Source: Hydrogenophaga sp. A37
GTDB lineage: Bacteria; Pseudomonadota; Gammaproteobacteria; Burkholderiales; Burkholderiaceae_C
NCBI RefSeq assembly: GCF_002001205.1
Contig: NZ_MUNZ01000073.1
Coordinates: forward strand, 22,906 to 86,905
DNA length: 64,000 nucleotides
Reading direction: 5' to 3'
Part shown: positions 43,836-52,642 of the stretch, piece by piece
How positions within the stretch are numbered: the stretch's first letter is position 1
Layout of the letters: the number at the start of each line of letters is the position of its first letter
Made by a program: the position numbers and the translations under genes
The notes under the pieces: generated by a model
The model's database searches: none
What the model saw: only the letters and a program-made list of their open reading frames with translations
What the model was told of the DNA's origin: nothing

Positions 43836-45200
43836 ATGAACACCATCGAACAACTCAAAGCAGACAACGGCCAGTTCCAGTGGCACCCCATGGCGCACCC
43901 GGCGGCGATGAAGAAGGCCAAGCCCGACATCGTGGCGCGCGGCGAGGGCTGCTGGATCTGGGACGTGGACGGCCACAAGATGCTCGACGGCGTGGGCGGC
44001 CTCTGGGCCAGCAACCTGGGCCACAGTGCCAAACCCGTGCGCGACGCCATCGTGGCCCAGCTTGACGAGCTGCCCTTCTACAACACGTTCCGCGGCACCT
44101 CACACCCGCGCGCCATCGAGCTCTCAGCCCGGCTGGTGAAGCTGATGGAGCCCGACGGCGTGTCGGCCGTGATGTTCTCCAGCGGCGGCTCCGACGCGGT
44201 GGAGACCGCGCTCAAGCTGGCGCGCCAGTACCACAAGCTGCGCGGCGAGAAAGACCGCTTCAAGTTCATCAGCCTGCGCCAGGGCTACCACGGCGTGCAC
44301 TTTGGCGGTATGAGCGTCAACGGCAACACCAACTTCCGCCGGGCCTACGAGCCGCTGCTGCCTGGCTGCTTCCACATCGACACGCCCTGGCTCTACCGCA
44401 ACCCCTACAGCGACGACCCGCTGGAGCTGGGCGAGATCTGCGCCGAGCTGCTGGAGCGCGAGATCGTGTTCCAGGGGCCGGACACCGTGGCCGCCTTCAT
44501 TGCCGAGCCGGTGCAGGGCGCGGGCGGCGTGATCGTGCCGCCGGCCAACTACTGGCCGCTGGTGCGCAAGATTTGCGACAAACACGGCGTGCTGCTGATC
44601 GCCGACGAGGTGGTCACCGGCTTCGGCCGCACCGGCCATTTGTTCGGCACACGGATGTGGGGTGTGAACGCGGACATGTGGTGCCTGGCCAAGGGCATCA
44701 GCTCGGGCTATGTGCCGCTGGGCGCCACGGCCATCTCGGCCAAGGTGTCTCAGGTGTTCAACGACGACAAGACCGGCCAGGCCGCCGTGGGCCACGGCTA
44801 CACCTACAGCGCCCACCCGGTGGGTGCCGCCGCCGCGCTCGCCACGCTGGACGAAATTCAACGGCTCGACGTGCCGGGCAACGCAGGGCGCGTGGGCGCG
44901 GTGTTGCAGGAGCGCCTGCGCAAGCTGGAGACCAGCTGCAGCTTCGTCGGCAACGTGCGTGGCGTGGGGCTGATGCTGGGCATCGAGATGGTCGACGACA
45001 AGGCGCTGCGCACGCCCATGCCGCGCAGCAGTGACATCCCGGCGCGCGTGGCCAAAGAGGCCTACCAGCGCGGCCTGATGGTGCGCATCTCTGGCCCCAA
45101 CCTCATCCTCTCCCCGCCGCTCGTGATCTCGCTCGAAGAGATCAACCACCTGTGCGACACGCTGGAGGCCGCCTTCGCTGCGGTGGAGGCGACGTTGTGA
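43836..45200 (+). CDS. Class III omega-aminotransferase
   Basis: 454 residues. AAGGAG precedes ATG 43836. PLP motifs: FSSGGSDAVETALKLARQYH, LLIADEVVTGFGRTG and Lys in WCLAKGISSGYVPLG. It belongs to the beta-alanine/taurine/putrescine-pyruvate aminotransferase group. It starts 14 bp after the aldehyde dehydrogenase and overlaps the Tm-1-like gene by four bases. The amine substrate is not clear from sequence. Confidence 0.87.
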   Translation: MNTIEQLKADNGQFQWHPMAHPAAMKKAKPDIVARGEGCWIWDVDGHKMLDGVGGLWASNLGHSAKPVRDAIVAQLDELPFYNTFRGTSHPRAIELSARLVKLMEPDGVSAVMFSSGGSDAVETALKLARQYHKLRGEKDRFKFISLRQGYHGVHFGGMSVNGNTNFRRAYEPLLPGCFHIDTPWLYRNPYSDDPLELGEICAELLEREIVFQGPDTVAAFIAEPVQGAGGVIVPPANYWPLVRKICDKHGVLLIADEVVTGFGRTGHLFGTRMWGVNADMWCLAKGISSGYVPLGATAISAKVSQVFNDDKTGQAAVGHGYTYSAHPVGAAAALATLDEIQRLDVPGNAGRVGAVLQERLRKLETSCSFVGNVRGVGLMLGIEMVDDKALRTPMPRSSDIPARVAKEAYQRGLMVRISGPNLILSPPLVISLEEINHLCDTLEAAFAAVEATL

Positions 45201-46483
45201 GCCCGACAAAGGCGGACCGCGCGCCCGTCATCCTGCTGATCGGCACCGTCGACACCAAGAGCGACGAGATGGCCTTCCTGCGCGAGTCGGTCGAACACTG
45301 CGGCGGCACGGCCCTGGTGATGGACGTGGGCGTGCTGGGCAAGGGCGGCTTCACGCCCGACATCCTCAACACCGAGGTGGCGGCGGCCGCGGGAGTGACC
45401 CTGCAGCAGGTGATGGAGACCGGCGACGAAAACACCTCCATGAAGCTCATGGCCGACGGCGCCGCCCTGATCGCCAACCAGTGGTACCTCGAAGGCCGCT
45501 TCGACGGCCTGCTGGCCCTTGGCGGCACCATGGGCACCGACCTCGCGCTGGACGTGACCAACCGCCTGCCGTTGGGCGTGCCCAAGGTCGTGCTCTCGAC
45601 CATCGCGTACTCGCCGCTGATCCCGCCCGACCGCATTCCGCCCGATCTCATCATGCGGCTCTGGGCTGGCGGCCTGTACGGCCTGAACCGCCTGTGCAAG
45701 TCGGCGTTGAGCCAGGCGGCGGGCGCTGTGGTGGGCGCTTGCCTGGCGCGCGGGGTCGAGCACGATCCGCGCCCCGTGGTGGGCATGACCTCGCTCGGCA
45801 GCAGTGCGCTCTCCTATATGAAGAAGCTCAGGCCCGCGCTGGAAGCGCGTGGCTATGAGCTCGCCGTGTTCCACACCACCGGCATGGGCGGCCGCGCCTT
45901 CGAAGACCTGGCGCAACGTGGCTACTTCGCCTGTGTGATGGACTTCAGCCTGCAGGAGCTGGTGAACGATCTGGCCGGCAGCTGCGTGAGCGCCGGAGCT
46001 GAGCGCCTGCTCGGCGCAGGCCGCGCCGGTGTGCCGCAGATCGTGGCGCCCGGTGCCACCGACATGGTGGACTTTGCGGCCTGGACGCGTTGCCCCGAGC
46101 GTTTCGCCGGGCGACCTGTGCACGACCACAACCGCCTGATCGCCTCGGTCTGTGTGGACCACGACATGCGCCGCAGCGTGGCGCGCGCCATCAGCGACCG
46201 CCTGGCCGAAGCCACTGGCCCCACCTGCCTGCTGCTGCCCACGGGCGGCGTGGAGCAGTGGGACCGCCCGGGTGAAGCCCTGCACGACCCCGAGGGCCTC
46301 AAGGCGTTTGTGGACGAGATGTGCCACGTGGTCTCGCCCGACACGGTGTTCCAGCCGGTGGACGCCCACATCAACGACGAGGCCTTCGTGCAGGCCGCAC
46401 TCCAGGTGTTCGATGCCTGGGTGGCCGCCGGTCTGGTGCCGCCGGGGGTGATCGACGCCCAAGACGAGCGGAGGGCGGCATGA
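45197..46483 (+). CDS. Tm-1-like (UPF0261) protein
   Basis: 428 residues, GTG start overlapping the aminotransferase stop. VILLIGTVDTKSDEMAFLRE at the N-terminus and the AGRAGVPQIVAPGATDMVDF segment are diagnostic of the UPF0261/Tm-1 N-terminal family, thought to bind a nucleotide-like ligand. Its usual partner, a TIM-barrel Tm-1 C-terminal protein, is not next to it here. Catalytic role unknown. Confidence 0.8.
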   Translation: MSPTKADRAPVILLIGTVDTKSDEMAFLRESVEHCGGTALVMDVGVLGKGGFTPDILNTEVAAAAGVTLQQVMETGDENTSMKLMADGAALIANQWYLEGRFDGLLALGGTMGTDLALDVTNRLPLGVPKVVLSTIAYSPLIPPDRIPPDLIMRLWAGGLYGLNRLCKSALSQAAGAVVGACLARGVEHDPRPVVGMTSLGSSALSYMKKLRPALEARGYELAVFHTTGMGGRAFEDLAQRGYFACVMDFSLQELVNDLAGSCVSAGAERLLGAGRAGVPQIVAPGATDMVDFAAWTRCPERFAGRPVHDHNRLIASVCVDHDMRRSVARAISDRLAEATGPTCLLLPTGGVEQWDRPGEALHDPEGLKAFVDEMCHVVSPDTVFQPVDAHINDEAFVQAALQVFDAWVAAGLVPPGVIDAQDERRAA

Positions 46484-47139
46484 GCGAAGCATCAACGGCA
46501 CAGGCACTGGTGCTCGACTTCGGCGGCGTCATCAGCCGCATGCTGTTCGAAACGCATCCCCTGACCGAACAGGCACTGGGCCTGCCGCCCGGCACGCTCA
46601 CCTGGAAGGGCCCGTTCGACCCCTCCACCGACCCGCTCTGGCAGGCCATGCAGGCCGACCAGCTGAGCGAGCGCGACTACTGGATGGCCCGCACCCGCGA
46701 GGTCGGCCGTCTCGTTGGCGAAGAGTGGGACTCGATGGAGACCTTCGTGCAGCGCGCGCGCGGCGCCGATGTGGAAGCGGTGATCCGGCCCGAGGCGGTG
46801 GCCACCATCGAGGCAGCCAAGGCGGCCGGCAAGCGCCTGGCCATCCTCTCCAACGAGCTGGACCTGTTCTACGGCGCCGACTTCCGAAGCCGCCTGCCAT
46901 TGCTTCAGCACTTCGAGCTGATCGTGGACGCCACCTACACCGGCATCCTCAAACCCGACCCGCGCGCCTACGCGGCGGTGACCGAAGCGCTGGGGCTGCC
47001 CGCCAGCGCCTGCGTGTTCGTGGACGACCAGAAACGCAATGCCGACGGCGGCGTGAAAGCCGGCATGCAGGTGGTGCACTTTGATGTGCTGCAACCCGCC
47101 GCGTCTTTTGCGAAGGCGCGGGAACTGTTGGGGCTGTAG
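46480..47139 (+). CDS. HAD-superfamily hydrolase
   Basis: 219 residues. Motif I is LVLDFGGVI (nucleophile Asp), motif II AILSNE, motif III Lys in GILKPDPRAYAAV, motif IV VFVDDQKRNADGG. Like the epoxide-hydrolase-type HADs, the second Asp of motif I is Gly, so it may not be a phosphatase. ATG overlaps the Tm-1-like stop. Last gene of the operon. Confidence 0.83.
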   Translation: MSEASTAQALVLDFGGVISRMLFETHPLTEQALGLPPGTLTWKGPFDPSTDPLWQAMQADQLSERDYWMARTREVGRLVGEEWDSMETFVQRARGADVEAVIRPEAVATIEAAKAAGKRLAILSNELDLFYGADFRSRLPLLQHFELIVDATYTGILKPDPRAYAAVTEALGLPASACVFVDDQKRNADGGVKAGMQVVHFDVLQPAASFAKARELLGL

Positions 47140-47172
47140 GTGTTCCCAATGGGTCATCATTCCGCCTCGAAC

Positions 47173-48099
47173 ATGACCTCAGACCACAAACTTCCCCGCC
47201 GCGCGCTGGTGGCCGCCACCGGCGTCAGCGCTGCCTTGCTGACCCTGGGCGCCTGGTTGCGCCAGATCCCGAACGCCCAGGCCCAGACCCTGCCCAGCAC
47301 CCTCCCGCTCATGACCGGCCCGGCCCCGGCCCTGTTCATCGGCCATGGCAGCCCGATGAACGCGATACAGAGCAACCGCTTCACGCAGACCCTGACCCAA
47401 TGGGGCGAGGCGCTCGGCCGGCCCAAGGCCATCCTCATGGTCTCGGCGCACTGGCTGAGCGAGCGCGACACGCGCGTGTCCACGACCGCGAAGCCGCCGA
47501 TGATTTACGACTTCGGTGGTTTTCCCAAACCGCTGTACGAGGTGCAATACCCCGCACCGGGTGCGCCGGCCGAGGCGCTGAGGGCCGCCGCCCGGCTGGC
47601 GCCGCGTCTGGTGGGGCAGGACGCCGCGCGCGGTTTCGACCACGGCACCTGGAGCGTGCTCAAGCACCTGTACCCGGCGGCCGACGTGCCGGTGTTCCAG
47701 CTCTCCATCGACATCACCCGCGATGGCGCGTTCCACCTCGCCCTGGGCCGTGCGCTGGCCGCGCTGCGCAGCGAGGGCGTGATGATCGTGGGCAGCGGCA
47801 ACGTGGTGCACAACCTGCGCATCCTGAGCCGCGACGCCGGGGAAACCGACAGTGCGAGCCAACCCTGGGCGCAGGACTTTGACCTGGCCGTGAAGCTGGC
47901 CATGGACGCTGGCGACACGAAGGCCCTGGCCGGTTGGGAAGGCCTCACCGAAGGCGCCCGCACGGCGGTGCCGTTTCCGGACCACTATTTCCCCATGCTC
48001 TACGCGGCCGGCGCCGCGCAGTCGGGCGAGAAGCCGCGCCATGTCTTCGAAGGGTTCCACGAAGGCACGTTGTCGATGCGCTGCGTGCAGTGGGGCTGA
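47173..48099 (+). CDS. DODA-type (YgiD-like) extradiol ring-cleavage dioxygenase
   Basis: 308 residues from ATG 47173; upstream in-frame ATGs at 47140 and 47149 are possible. A twin-arginine-like leader (RRALVAATGVSAALLTLGAW) suggests export. The LigB-like domain has ALFIGHGSPMNAI, MVSAHWLSERDTRV and GSGNVVHNLR, with the metal histidines. Members act on DOPA or related catechols. The leader is unusual, since most YgiD proteins are cytoplasmic. Confidence 0.8.
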   Translation: MTSDHKLPRRALVAATGVSAALLTLGAWLRQIPNAQAQTLPSTLPLMTGPAPALFIGHGSPMNAIQSNRFTQTLTQWGEALGRPKAILMVSAHWLSERDTRVSTTAKPPMIYDFGGFPKPLYEVQYPAPGAPAEALRAAARLAPRLVGQDAARGFDHGTWSVLKHLYPAADVPVFQLSIDITRDGAFHLALGRALAALRSEGVMIVGSGNVVHNLRILSRDAGETDSASQPWAQDFDLAVKLAMDAGDTKALAGWEGLTEGARTAVPFPDHYFPMLYAAGAAQSGEKPRHVFEGFHEGTLSMRCVQWG

Positions 48100-48237
48100 G
48101 GCGCGCGTTCCGGGGGAACGACCCTGGACCCGGCGATGTACACCGAGCTCAAAGGCCAAGTCGACGAAGACATCTGGAACGAGGGCGGACGCCGCCGCTG
48201 AGCGGCTGCCGGCCCTGTGTCGCGTTATGCTGGCGCC

Positions 48238-48939
48238 ATGAGCCCGAACCCCTCCATCCAGCTTCGCGAATTCGTCACCGGTGGTGACCCCGCCGCCCAG
48301 CCCGCGGCCAGCATCATCGTGCTGCATGGCCTGGGCGCCGACGGCAGCGACTTCGTGCCTATTGCGCAGGAGCTTGACCTCAGTGCCATCGGCCCGGTGC
48401 GCTTCGTGTTCCCCAACGCGCCGGTGCGGCCGGTCACGATCAATGGCGGGTACGAGATGCGTGCCTGGTACGACATCCATCCGCCCAGCACCGACCCCGC
48501 CATCCCACGCCATGAAGACGAGGCGGGCCTGCGCGGTGCCCAGGCCATCGTGCAGGCCCTGATCGACCGCGAGACCGGGCGCGGCGTGCCGCCCGAGCGC
48601 GTGGTGGTCATGGGCTTCTCTCAGGGCTGCGTCGTCACGCTCATGGCCGGGCTGCGCGCGCCTCAGCGGCTGGCCGGGCTGGTGGGGCTCTCAGGCTACC
48701 TCGCACTGGCCGAGCACACCGCCACCGAAGTCCACCCCGCGAACCGCGCCACGCCGATCTTTCTGGCCCACGGCGAAGAAGACGACGTGGTGGTCATGGA
48801 GCGCGGCACCGCGGCCCGCGACGCGCTGACATCGCTCGGTTACGCGGTGGAGTGGCACAGCTACCCGATGGGGCACTCGGTGTGCCCCGAAGAGGTGACC
48901 GACCTCAACGCCTGGTTGGTGGCCCGCCTGGGCGCCTGA
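48238..48939 (+). CDS. Carboxylesterase/phospholipase-family alpha/beta hydrolase (paralogue 1)
   Basis: 233 residues. Nucleophile elbow GFSQGCVVTL, oxyanion segment VLHGLGADGSDF, the Asp in HGEEDDVV and His in PMGHSV. Substrate unspecified; family members hydrolyse short esters or acyl-thioesters. It is roughly half identical to the gene at 53972. The pair flanks the CRISPR-Cas locus. Confidence 0.87.
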   Translation: MSPNPSIQLREFVTGGDPAAQPAASIIVLHGLGADGSDFVPIAQELDLSAIGPVRFVFPNAPVRPVTINGGYEMRAWYDIHPPSTDPAIPRHEDEAGLRGAQAIVQALIDRETGRGVPPERVVVMGFSQGCVVTLMAGLRAPQRLAGLVGLSGYLALAEHTATEVHPANRATPIFLAHGEEDDVVVMERGTAARDALTSLGYAVEWHSYPMGHSVCPEEVTDLNAWLVARLGA

Positions 48940-48945
48940 GGCGCT

Positions 48946-50592
48946 TCAGTCCTGCACCAGAGATCGCAGCGCTTCCAGCGTCATTGGTGGCTGTTCCGAG
49001 TGCGCCAGACGGTGGCAATTGGCGCACAGCACCGCCACATCGGCCAGCGTGGTCACCCGTTCGCCGCCATCGGCCACAGGGTTCAGGTGGTGAACGTCGA
49101 GCTGGCTGTCCACCCTCGGCGTGAACCCGCAGGCCATGCAGCGGCGGCCATGGTGAGCCAGGGCCGCACGGCGCACCGCAGGGTCGCGCTCAGCGCGTGA
49201 CAGCACCAGCTCCGAGCGCGCGCCTTCGGTGAAACCGATGCGCTGCTGCCATGCCGCGCGAAAGCGTTCTGGCACAAACCCCGCCACCTGCTTCCAGCGT
49301 TCATCGAGGATGTGGACCGTGCACACCGCGTCGGGGGACCGCAGCCCCCGGCCAATGACCTGCCGCATCCGGCGCACCGCCGTGTTGCGGGTGTCCACGT
49401 AGCGGCTCTCGGTGTGGCCGTCGATCACCACGGGCCTCTCAAACGGTATGCGTGGCACCACGATGTGTTGCCAGATCACCGGCGTGTCCAACCCTGCCCA
49501 GGCAGCGGTGGCCACCAGCGTGCGGCTCGGCCCCATGCGCGCTGCCGCCGCACTGACGGTTTCGTCTGCCTGGCGCACGGTGGCGCCGGGCAGCCGCTCA
49601 CCCAGGGCCCGCGCCAGCGCGTGGCTGGGCGTGACCACCAGCACCGTGCCCGTGGCTTCGGCCTGGCGCACACACTGCGTCACCGCCTCCAGCCAGGCCT
49701 CCGTGTCCACCTGAAGGTCCGACACGCGGAAGGTCAGCGCGCCGTGGCGCGCGGGCTCCAGGCTGCCCGAGTGCGCGCTCTGTTCACCGATGCCCATGGC
49801 GCGCTTGAAATCGTCCATACGGCCCGCCACCGAAAGCGTGGCGCTGATGAAGGCCACCGCTGGCCGGTTCGCCAGCTTGCGCAGCAGGCGCCCGGGCAAC
49901 TGGTGGTGCAGGGCAAGCCCCCCATCGTCCGTGAAACCCACCCGCTGGTACCAGGCGGGCTCGGCCAGCGCGTCCTGCATCAACAGGGCAGCGGCGCGCA
50001 CCTCCGACTCGGCCCGCGTGTCGGCAACCACCGCCGCCAGCGCAGCTGCGGTGTCTGTGGCGTTGATGCCCAGCGCTTGCAGCGCAGCGGTCGTGATCTC
50101 TCGGTCGCTTTGCAGGGCGGCGGCGTCGGGCAGTTGGTCTGCCTCGTCAAAGATCAGGTAGTCCCGGGTGCTCGCGCCGTTGTAGGCGCCGCCCAGCCGC
50201 TGGTCGATGATCAGCGCCGCGCTGGTGCACACCATCACCCCGGCCGCCATCGCCTCCGCCCGGTGGGCCTTGTGGTCGGCGGGGCGTTCAAACCAGCGCG
50301 CTGGTCGAAAGGCCGCTACCGCCACCCCAGGCCGCCGGGTGGCGCTCATGTCGCTGGAGGCCATCAACTGATCGATGAGCTGGTGGCTCGGCAGCGCGAT
50401 GGCAATGCGCTGGCCTTCTGACGCCGCGTGCATCGCGGCGGCCAGCACCGCGCGCGTCTTGCCCAGGCCGGTGCTGCCTTCCAGCAGCAAGGGGGCGTCG
50501 GGCGCCGCCATGTGGCGCGCGAGGACGGCGTGGAAGTTGGCCTGGTCGGCTGAGCGAAACAGGCTGTGGAGGTCGTTGGCTTGGGCTCGCAT
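48946..50592 (-). CDS. csf4: Type IV CRISPR DinG-family helicase with C-terminal HNH nuclease domain
   Basis: 548 residues. The helicase part has Walker A GSTGLGKT (39-46), DEAD (149-152), the SAT motif (250-252) and motif VI QVIGRGLRS (411-419). The Fe-S cysteines of housekeeping DinG are missing, as expected of the type IV CasDinG (Csf4) group. Residues ~475-535 form an HNH domain: C485-x2-C488, His501-His502, then C523-A-N-C526-H527. A standard CasDinG only unwinds DNA; the HNH domain would add cutting. It lies last in the cas operon, after the array. Confidence 0.88.
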   Translation of the reverse strand: MRAQANDLHSLFRSADQANFHAVLARHMAAPDAPLLLEGSTGLGKTRAVLAAAMHAASEGQRIAIALPSHQLIDQLMASSDMSATRRPGVAVAAFRPARWFERPADHKAHRAEAMAAGVMVCTSAALIIDQRLGGAYNGASTRDYLIFDEADQLPDAAALQSDREITTAALQALGINATDTAAALAAVVADTRAESEVRAAALLMQDALAEPAWYQRVGFTDDGGLALHHQLPGRLLRKLANRPAVAFISATLSVAGRMDDFKRAMGIGEQSAHSGSLEPARHGALTFRVSDLQVDTEAWLEAVTQCVRQAEATGTVLVVTPSHALARALGERLPGATVRQADETVSAAAARMGPSRTLVATAAWAGLDTPVIWQHIVVPRIPFERPVVIDGHTESRYVDTRNTAVRRMRQVIGRGLRSPDAVCTVHILDERWKQVAGFVPERFRAAWQQRIGFTEGARSELVLSRAERDPAVRRAALAHHGRRCMACGFTPRVDSQLDVHHLNPVADGGERVTTLADVAVLCANCHRLAHSEQPPMTLEALRSLVQD

Positions 50593-50738
50593 GGTGCCGA
50601 GTATCGCGAAACGCCGTGCGGTACAGGCTTGGGTAAGGGCGGTGGCATTGCTGATTCCCAGCGTCGTCGTTGGATTTTTAGCAGTTCGTTGCTACTCCTT
50701 GGCTTGTCCTCGGTACGTGCTCGCGCACAGAGAATCAA

Positions 50739-51100
50739 TTTTCAGTAGCCGCCCGTTTACCGGTCGGCTTGGAGGTACACAGCATTCAAGCGCGGTGAGT
50801 ACACCTTCTAGTCGCCACCCTTCTATAGGGCGGCTTGGACAGTGCCGGCATGCTTCTGCTCCGTCGTTCCCTTCTAGTAGCCACCCTTTTGCAGGGCGGC
50901 TTGGACAGGCAAAGACGGCACCAAGCGTTTCAGCCACTTCTAGTAGCCACCCTTTCCGCGGCTTGGACCAACAGGCTGATCATGGTGGCCGGCGACTACT
51001 TCTAGTAGCCACCCTTTTACAGGGCGGCTTGGACCGAGTTCGACACGATGTAGTCAGCGGTGTACTTCTAGTAGCCACCCTTTTACAGGGCGGCTTGGAC
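50739..51100 (-). CRISPR. CRISPR array: six 36-nt repeats, five 30-nt spacers
   Basis: Repeats at 50739-50774, 50805-50840, 50871-50906, 50937-50968 (32 nt, 4-nt loss), 50999-51034 and 51065-51100. All five spacers are exactly 30 nt. On the minus strand the repeat reads GTCCAAGCCGCCC, TGTAAAA, GGGTGGCTACTAGAAG; GCCGCCC pairs with GGGTGGC (one G-U), which gives the hairpin for Cas6. Repeats at the right end are identical while those on the left decay, so the leader side is the right and transcription follows the minus-strand cas genes. Only 43 bp separate the array from csf2. Confidence 0.95.
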
Positions 51101-51143
51101 CTCAATGGCGTGACTCTGAAGGGAAAAACCGCTTCTGTGCAGC

Positions 51144-52115
51144 TCAAAAACGGGTGACCTGCGCTGGCTGGAACCCTCCCACCGAGACCGTTTTCAACAA
51201 CTTCCCCTCAGCGTCAAAAAACTGGAACAGGCCCGCGACCTCGCCGCAGCCCCGGGCGCTGTGCGCGCCGAGCAGAGGGCGCTGGCTCAGGGCGTCCAGT
51301 GCGTGGTCGAGCAGCTCCAGATCGCGCTCGCGCGCCGCGTCGATCACCAGCCGCCCGCTCAGGGGCAGGCCAGCGGGCAGGGCGTGGTGTTGCACGATGG
51401 TGCGGGTGCTGTTCTGCATGTCGCCCATGGCGTCCTTGAACTGGGCTTCTTCGGCCTTGGCCAGCGCCAGCGAGCGGGCGACGTCTTCGGGCACGGCTTC
51501 GCCCTTCTTATCCAGGCGCCTGACCTGTCCCTCCAGCTGTTTGACGAGCGCGGCCGCAGCGGCCCGCCGGTTGTTGTTGTCGCTCCGGCTGGCGAAGGCT
51601 TGCAGGTCGGCGGGGTCCATGAGGTCCAGCGCTTCTTCGGTGTCGTCCAGGTCTTTGCGAACGCCGGTGAAGGCCTCGGGCAACACGTTCACCGCTGGCA
51701 TGAAGTGGCCGACTTTGAGCCGCGATTTGATGCCCAGCCCGCTGCCGAAGAGGTCGAGCACGGCGTTGGCCTCGCGCGCCTGCCGCAGGGCGAGCAGGTC
51801 GATGTCGCCCGCCTGCTTCTCGCTCTCGGCGTCCTGGCCGATCATTTCGCTGTAGATCTGCGGCAGCTTGTAAGGCTTGCCGGCTTCGGCGGCGGCGCGC
51901 ATGTTGCGCAATGTCGCAGCGCGCCGCAGGAAGCCGCGCAGGGTGGTGGCGGGCAGGTAGCCCGTTTGCAGGCGGTTGCCGGTGTCGTCCACCCCGCGGG
52001 TCATGACGGGAAAGTTGTCAAAGGCGTTTTCGCGGCCGCCCTCGGACTTGGGCATGCGAATGGAGAGCGGCCCCACGGTGGTGAGGGTGGCGTTGATGAC
52101 GATGCGTGGGTTCAT
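51144..52115 (-). CDS. csf2: Type IV CRISPR Cas7-like protein Csf2
   Basis: 323 residues. MNPRIVINATLTTVGPLSIR at the start, then GRENAFDNFPVMTRGVDDTG and LQTGYLPATTLRGFLRRAA fit the Csf2 (Cas7) family, the backbone subunit that coats crRNA. AGGAGGAC precedes the ATG at 52115. The C-terminal LLGAHSARGCGEVAGLFQF is the closing strand region. It ends 43 bp before the array and follows cas6 by 26 bp. Confidence 0.85.
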   Translation of the reverse strand: MNPRIVINATLTTVGPLSIRMPKSEGGRENAFDNFPVMTRGVDDTGNRLQTGYLPATTLRGFLRRAATLRNMRAAAEAGKPYKLPQIYSEMIGQDAESEKQAGDIDLLALRQAREANAVLDLFGSGLGIKSRLKVGHFMPAVNVLPEAFTGVRKDLDDTEEALDLMDPADLQAFASRSDNNNRRAAAAALVKQLEGQVRRLDKKGEAVPEDVARSLALAKAEEAQFKDAMGDMQNSTRTIVQHHALPAGLPLSGRLVIDAARERDLELLDHALDALSQRPLLGAHSARGCGEVAGLFQFFDAEGKLLKTVSVGGFQPAQVTRF

Positions 52116-52141
52116 GGTGTGTCCTCCTGTGTTGGCGAGAT

Positions 52142-52642
52142 TCAGATTTCGAGCAGGCCCATGCCGAAGGCCTTGCCCACGCGGCCGATGCCGGTGGCCA
52201 GGGCCTGGGCGAGGAGCGCTGCGTCGGTGACTTTGAGCACCCCGGTGAAGTGGCTGGCGTCGATCCAGAAGCGCCTGCCCCCGGCGGCGCTGACCTGCAG
52301 GCGGTCTGCCGTCACGTGCACGGCCATGACGGCAAAGCCGTGTTTGACACCTTCGGTTTCCAGCCATTCGCGGCGGCTGCGCCAGTCGCCCAGCTCGGGG
52401 TAGATGTTTTTTCCGCCCTGGCGCCTGGCGGCACAGGCCTGGAGTTCAAAGGCCAGCAGGTCGCCACCGGCGGGGGCTTTCACGCGCTTGCCGTTCGCCG
52501 TGAGCGGTTTTTCGGTGCGCACCAGCAGGTGGTCGCCGTGGTCGGCAAACAGCGCGGGGCTGCCGTCCACCAGCTCGGCCACCAGCCGGTGCAATGGGTA
52601 GCCGGCGGTGCGCGCAGGCTTGGGAATGGTGTGGTCGATCAT
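52142..52642 (-). CDS. cas6: Cas6-like crRNA endonuclease
   Basis: 166 residues from ATG 52642, which overlaps the preceding stop and has GGAGGA seven bases ahead. The N-terminal YPLHRLVAELVDGSPALFAD and the C-terminal glycine-rich loop GIGRVGKAFGMGLLEI are of Cas6e/Csf5 form. His18, His35 and His38 are candidates for catalysis. It should cut the repeat hairpin to release crRNA. A longer ATG (52663) is in frame but less likely. Confidence 0.82.
   Translation of the reverse strand: MIDHTIPKPARTAGYPLHRLVAELVDGSPALFADHGDHLLVRTEKPLTANGKRVKAPAGGDLLAFELQACAARRQGGKNIYPELGDWRSRREWLETEGVKHGFAVMAVHVTADRLQVSAAGGRRFWIDASHFTGVLKVTDAALLAQALATGIGRVGKAFGMGLLEI

Noticed and set aside
50673..50708. Possible further decayed CRISPR repeat left of the first one
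   Set aside because: Only GGCTTG and a TAGCAG/TTGCTA hairpin resemble the repeat, and the register is off by one base.
51131..51143. CTTCT about 30 nt right of the last repeat, as if a seventh repeat began there
   Set aside because: Only five bases match and the position is one base off; it is within the csf2-array junction.
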